From Spirochaetales bacterium (GTDB lineage: Bacteria; Spirochaetota; Spirochaetia; Sphaerochaetales; Sphaerochaetaceae), in the NCBI GenBank assembly GCA_017614625.1, contig JAGABK010000047.1, positions 1 through 5,224 of the forward strand: 5,224 nucleotides of DNA, in the 5' to 3' direction. The notes under the pieces were generated by a model, which saw nothing but the letters and a program-made list of their open reading frames with translations, was not told the DNA's origin and ran no database searches. Made by a program: the position numbers and the translations under genes. Positions 4,844-5,224 of this stretch are shown piece by piece (the stretch's first letter is position 1; every line of letters starts with the position of its first letter).

Positions 4844-5224
4844 ATGAGAATCGGCTGGATAGGAACAGGAATCATGGGATATTCGATGTGCTCCCATGTC
4901 ATGGACGGCGGGCACGAGGCCTGGGTCTACAACAGGACCATGTCCAAGGCGCAGGGCCTTCTGGACAAAGGCGCCCACGAATCAGACTCCCCCATGGAGG
5001 TCGCAGAGAAGGCCGATGTCATATTCACCATGGTGGGATATCCGAAGGATGTCGAGGAAGTCTATTTCGGTGAGAAAGGCATATTCAAAGGCCTTTCTGC
5101 CGGAAAGACCGTGGTGGATATGACCACGACCAAGCCCTCGCTGGCTGTTGATATCTACAACAAGGCAAAGGAAATAGGATGCTTCGCCCTCGACGCCCCG
5201 GTCTCCGGAGGCGACTCGGGTGCC
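4844..5224 (+). CDS. Beta-hydroxyacid dehydrogenase, N-terminal part (cut by right edge)
   Basis: NAD(P)-dependent oxidoreductase of the 3-hydroxyisobutyrate / tartronate-semialdehyde reductase / glyoxylate-succinic-semialdehyde reductase family. Seen: 127 residues of an N-terminal Rossmann domain, with the dinucleotide motif GTGIMG at 7-12. NRTMSK at 30-35 carries the Arg31-Thr32-Lys35 pattern associated with NADPH preference in plant glyoxylate reductases. FTMVGYPKDV lies at 61-70 and DMTTTKP at 92-98. The substrate-binding motif DAPVSGGDSGA at 117-127 is the last thing before the edge. The catalytic lysine and the helical C-terminal domain are outside, so the exact substrate cannot be set. 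The start is supported by GGAGGGG just upstream (core GGAGG 5 nt from the ATG). It is divergent from arsR across a 108-bp region. Family assignment is secure; substrate is not. Confidence 0.93.
   Translation, partial: MRIGWIGTGIMGYSMCSHVMDGGHEAWVYNRTMSKAQGLLDKGAHESDSPMEVAEKADVIFTMVGYPKDVEEVYFGEKGIFKGLSAGKTVVDMTTTKPSLAVDIYNKAKEIGCFALDAPVSGGDSGA

Overview
The window most likely comes from a spirochaete, possibly a GC-rich host-associated Sphaerochaetaceae or Treponema relative. This rests on recalled family resemblance: a eukaryote/archaea-like methionyl-tRNA synthetase of the kind known in spirochaetes, and HflK/HflC proteins with a spirochaete-like SILSWDGD-type stretch (here KILSWDGD). No marker gene proves it. 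The whole window is chromosomal in style. I see no mobile element, CRISPR array, tRNA or rRNA.

Layout, left to right. 1-1087 (minus) is the N-terminal 362 residues of methionyl-tRNA synthetase, cut by the left edge. 1088-1175 is a short intergenic stretch with a strong 10-bp hairpin that ends the hflKC unit and overlaps a candidate metG promoter; metG has no Shine-Dalgarno sequence and may be leaderless. 1176-3180 (minus) is hflK-hflC, coupled with a 1-nt gap, encoding the SPFH membrane complex that in other bacteria restrains the FtsH protease. A sigma-70-like promoter carrying a 7-bp-arm dyad precedes hflK. 3236-3832 (minus) is a LacI-family regulator of only 198 residues that has lost most of the ligand-binding core; a perfect 19-bp palindrome overlaps the -10 box of its own promoter. 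3941-4735 (minus) is a two-gene unit: an ArsR/SmtB-type repressor with an intact alpha-5 zinc-site signature, followed after 3 nt by a small lipoprotein resembling the YbaY/YscW family. 4844-5224 (plus) is the start of a beta-hydroxyacid dehydrogenase, divergent from arsR and cut by the right edge.

The genes form four or five small transcription units rather than one pathway. The most unusual element is the shortened LacI protein with its palindrome: its hinge region is degenerate, and the presumed operator has an odd centre and no central CpG. The second point of interest is the zinc-sensor-like ArsR translationally coupled to a lipoprotein, not to a metal pump.

No stretch above 300 bases lacks a gene. 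Nothing here is demonstrably a wholly new system. The items worth following are the compact LacI autoregulator, the dyads on three promoters, and the ArsR-lipoprotein pair.
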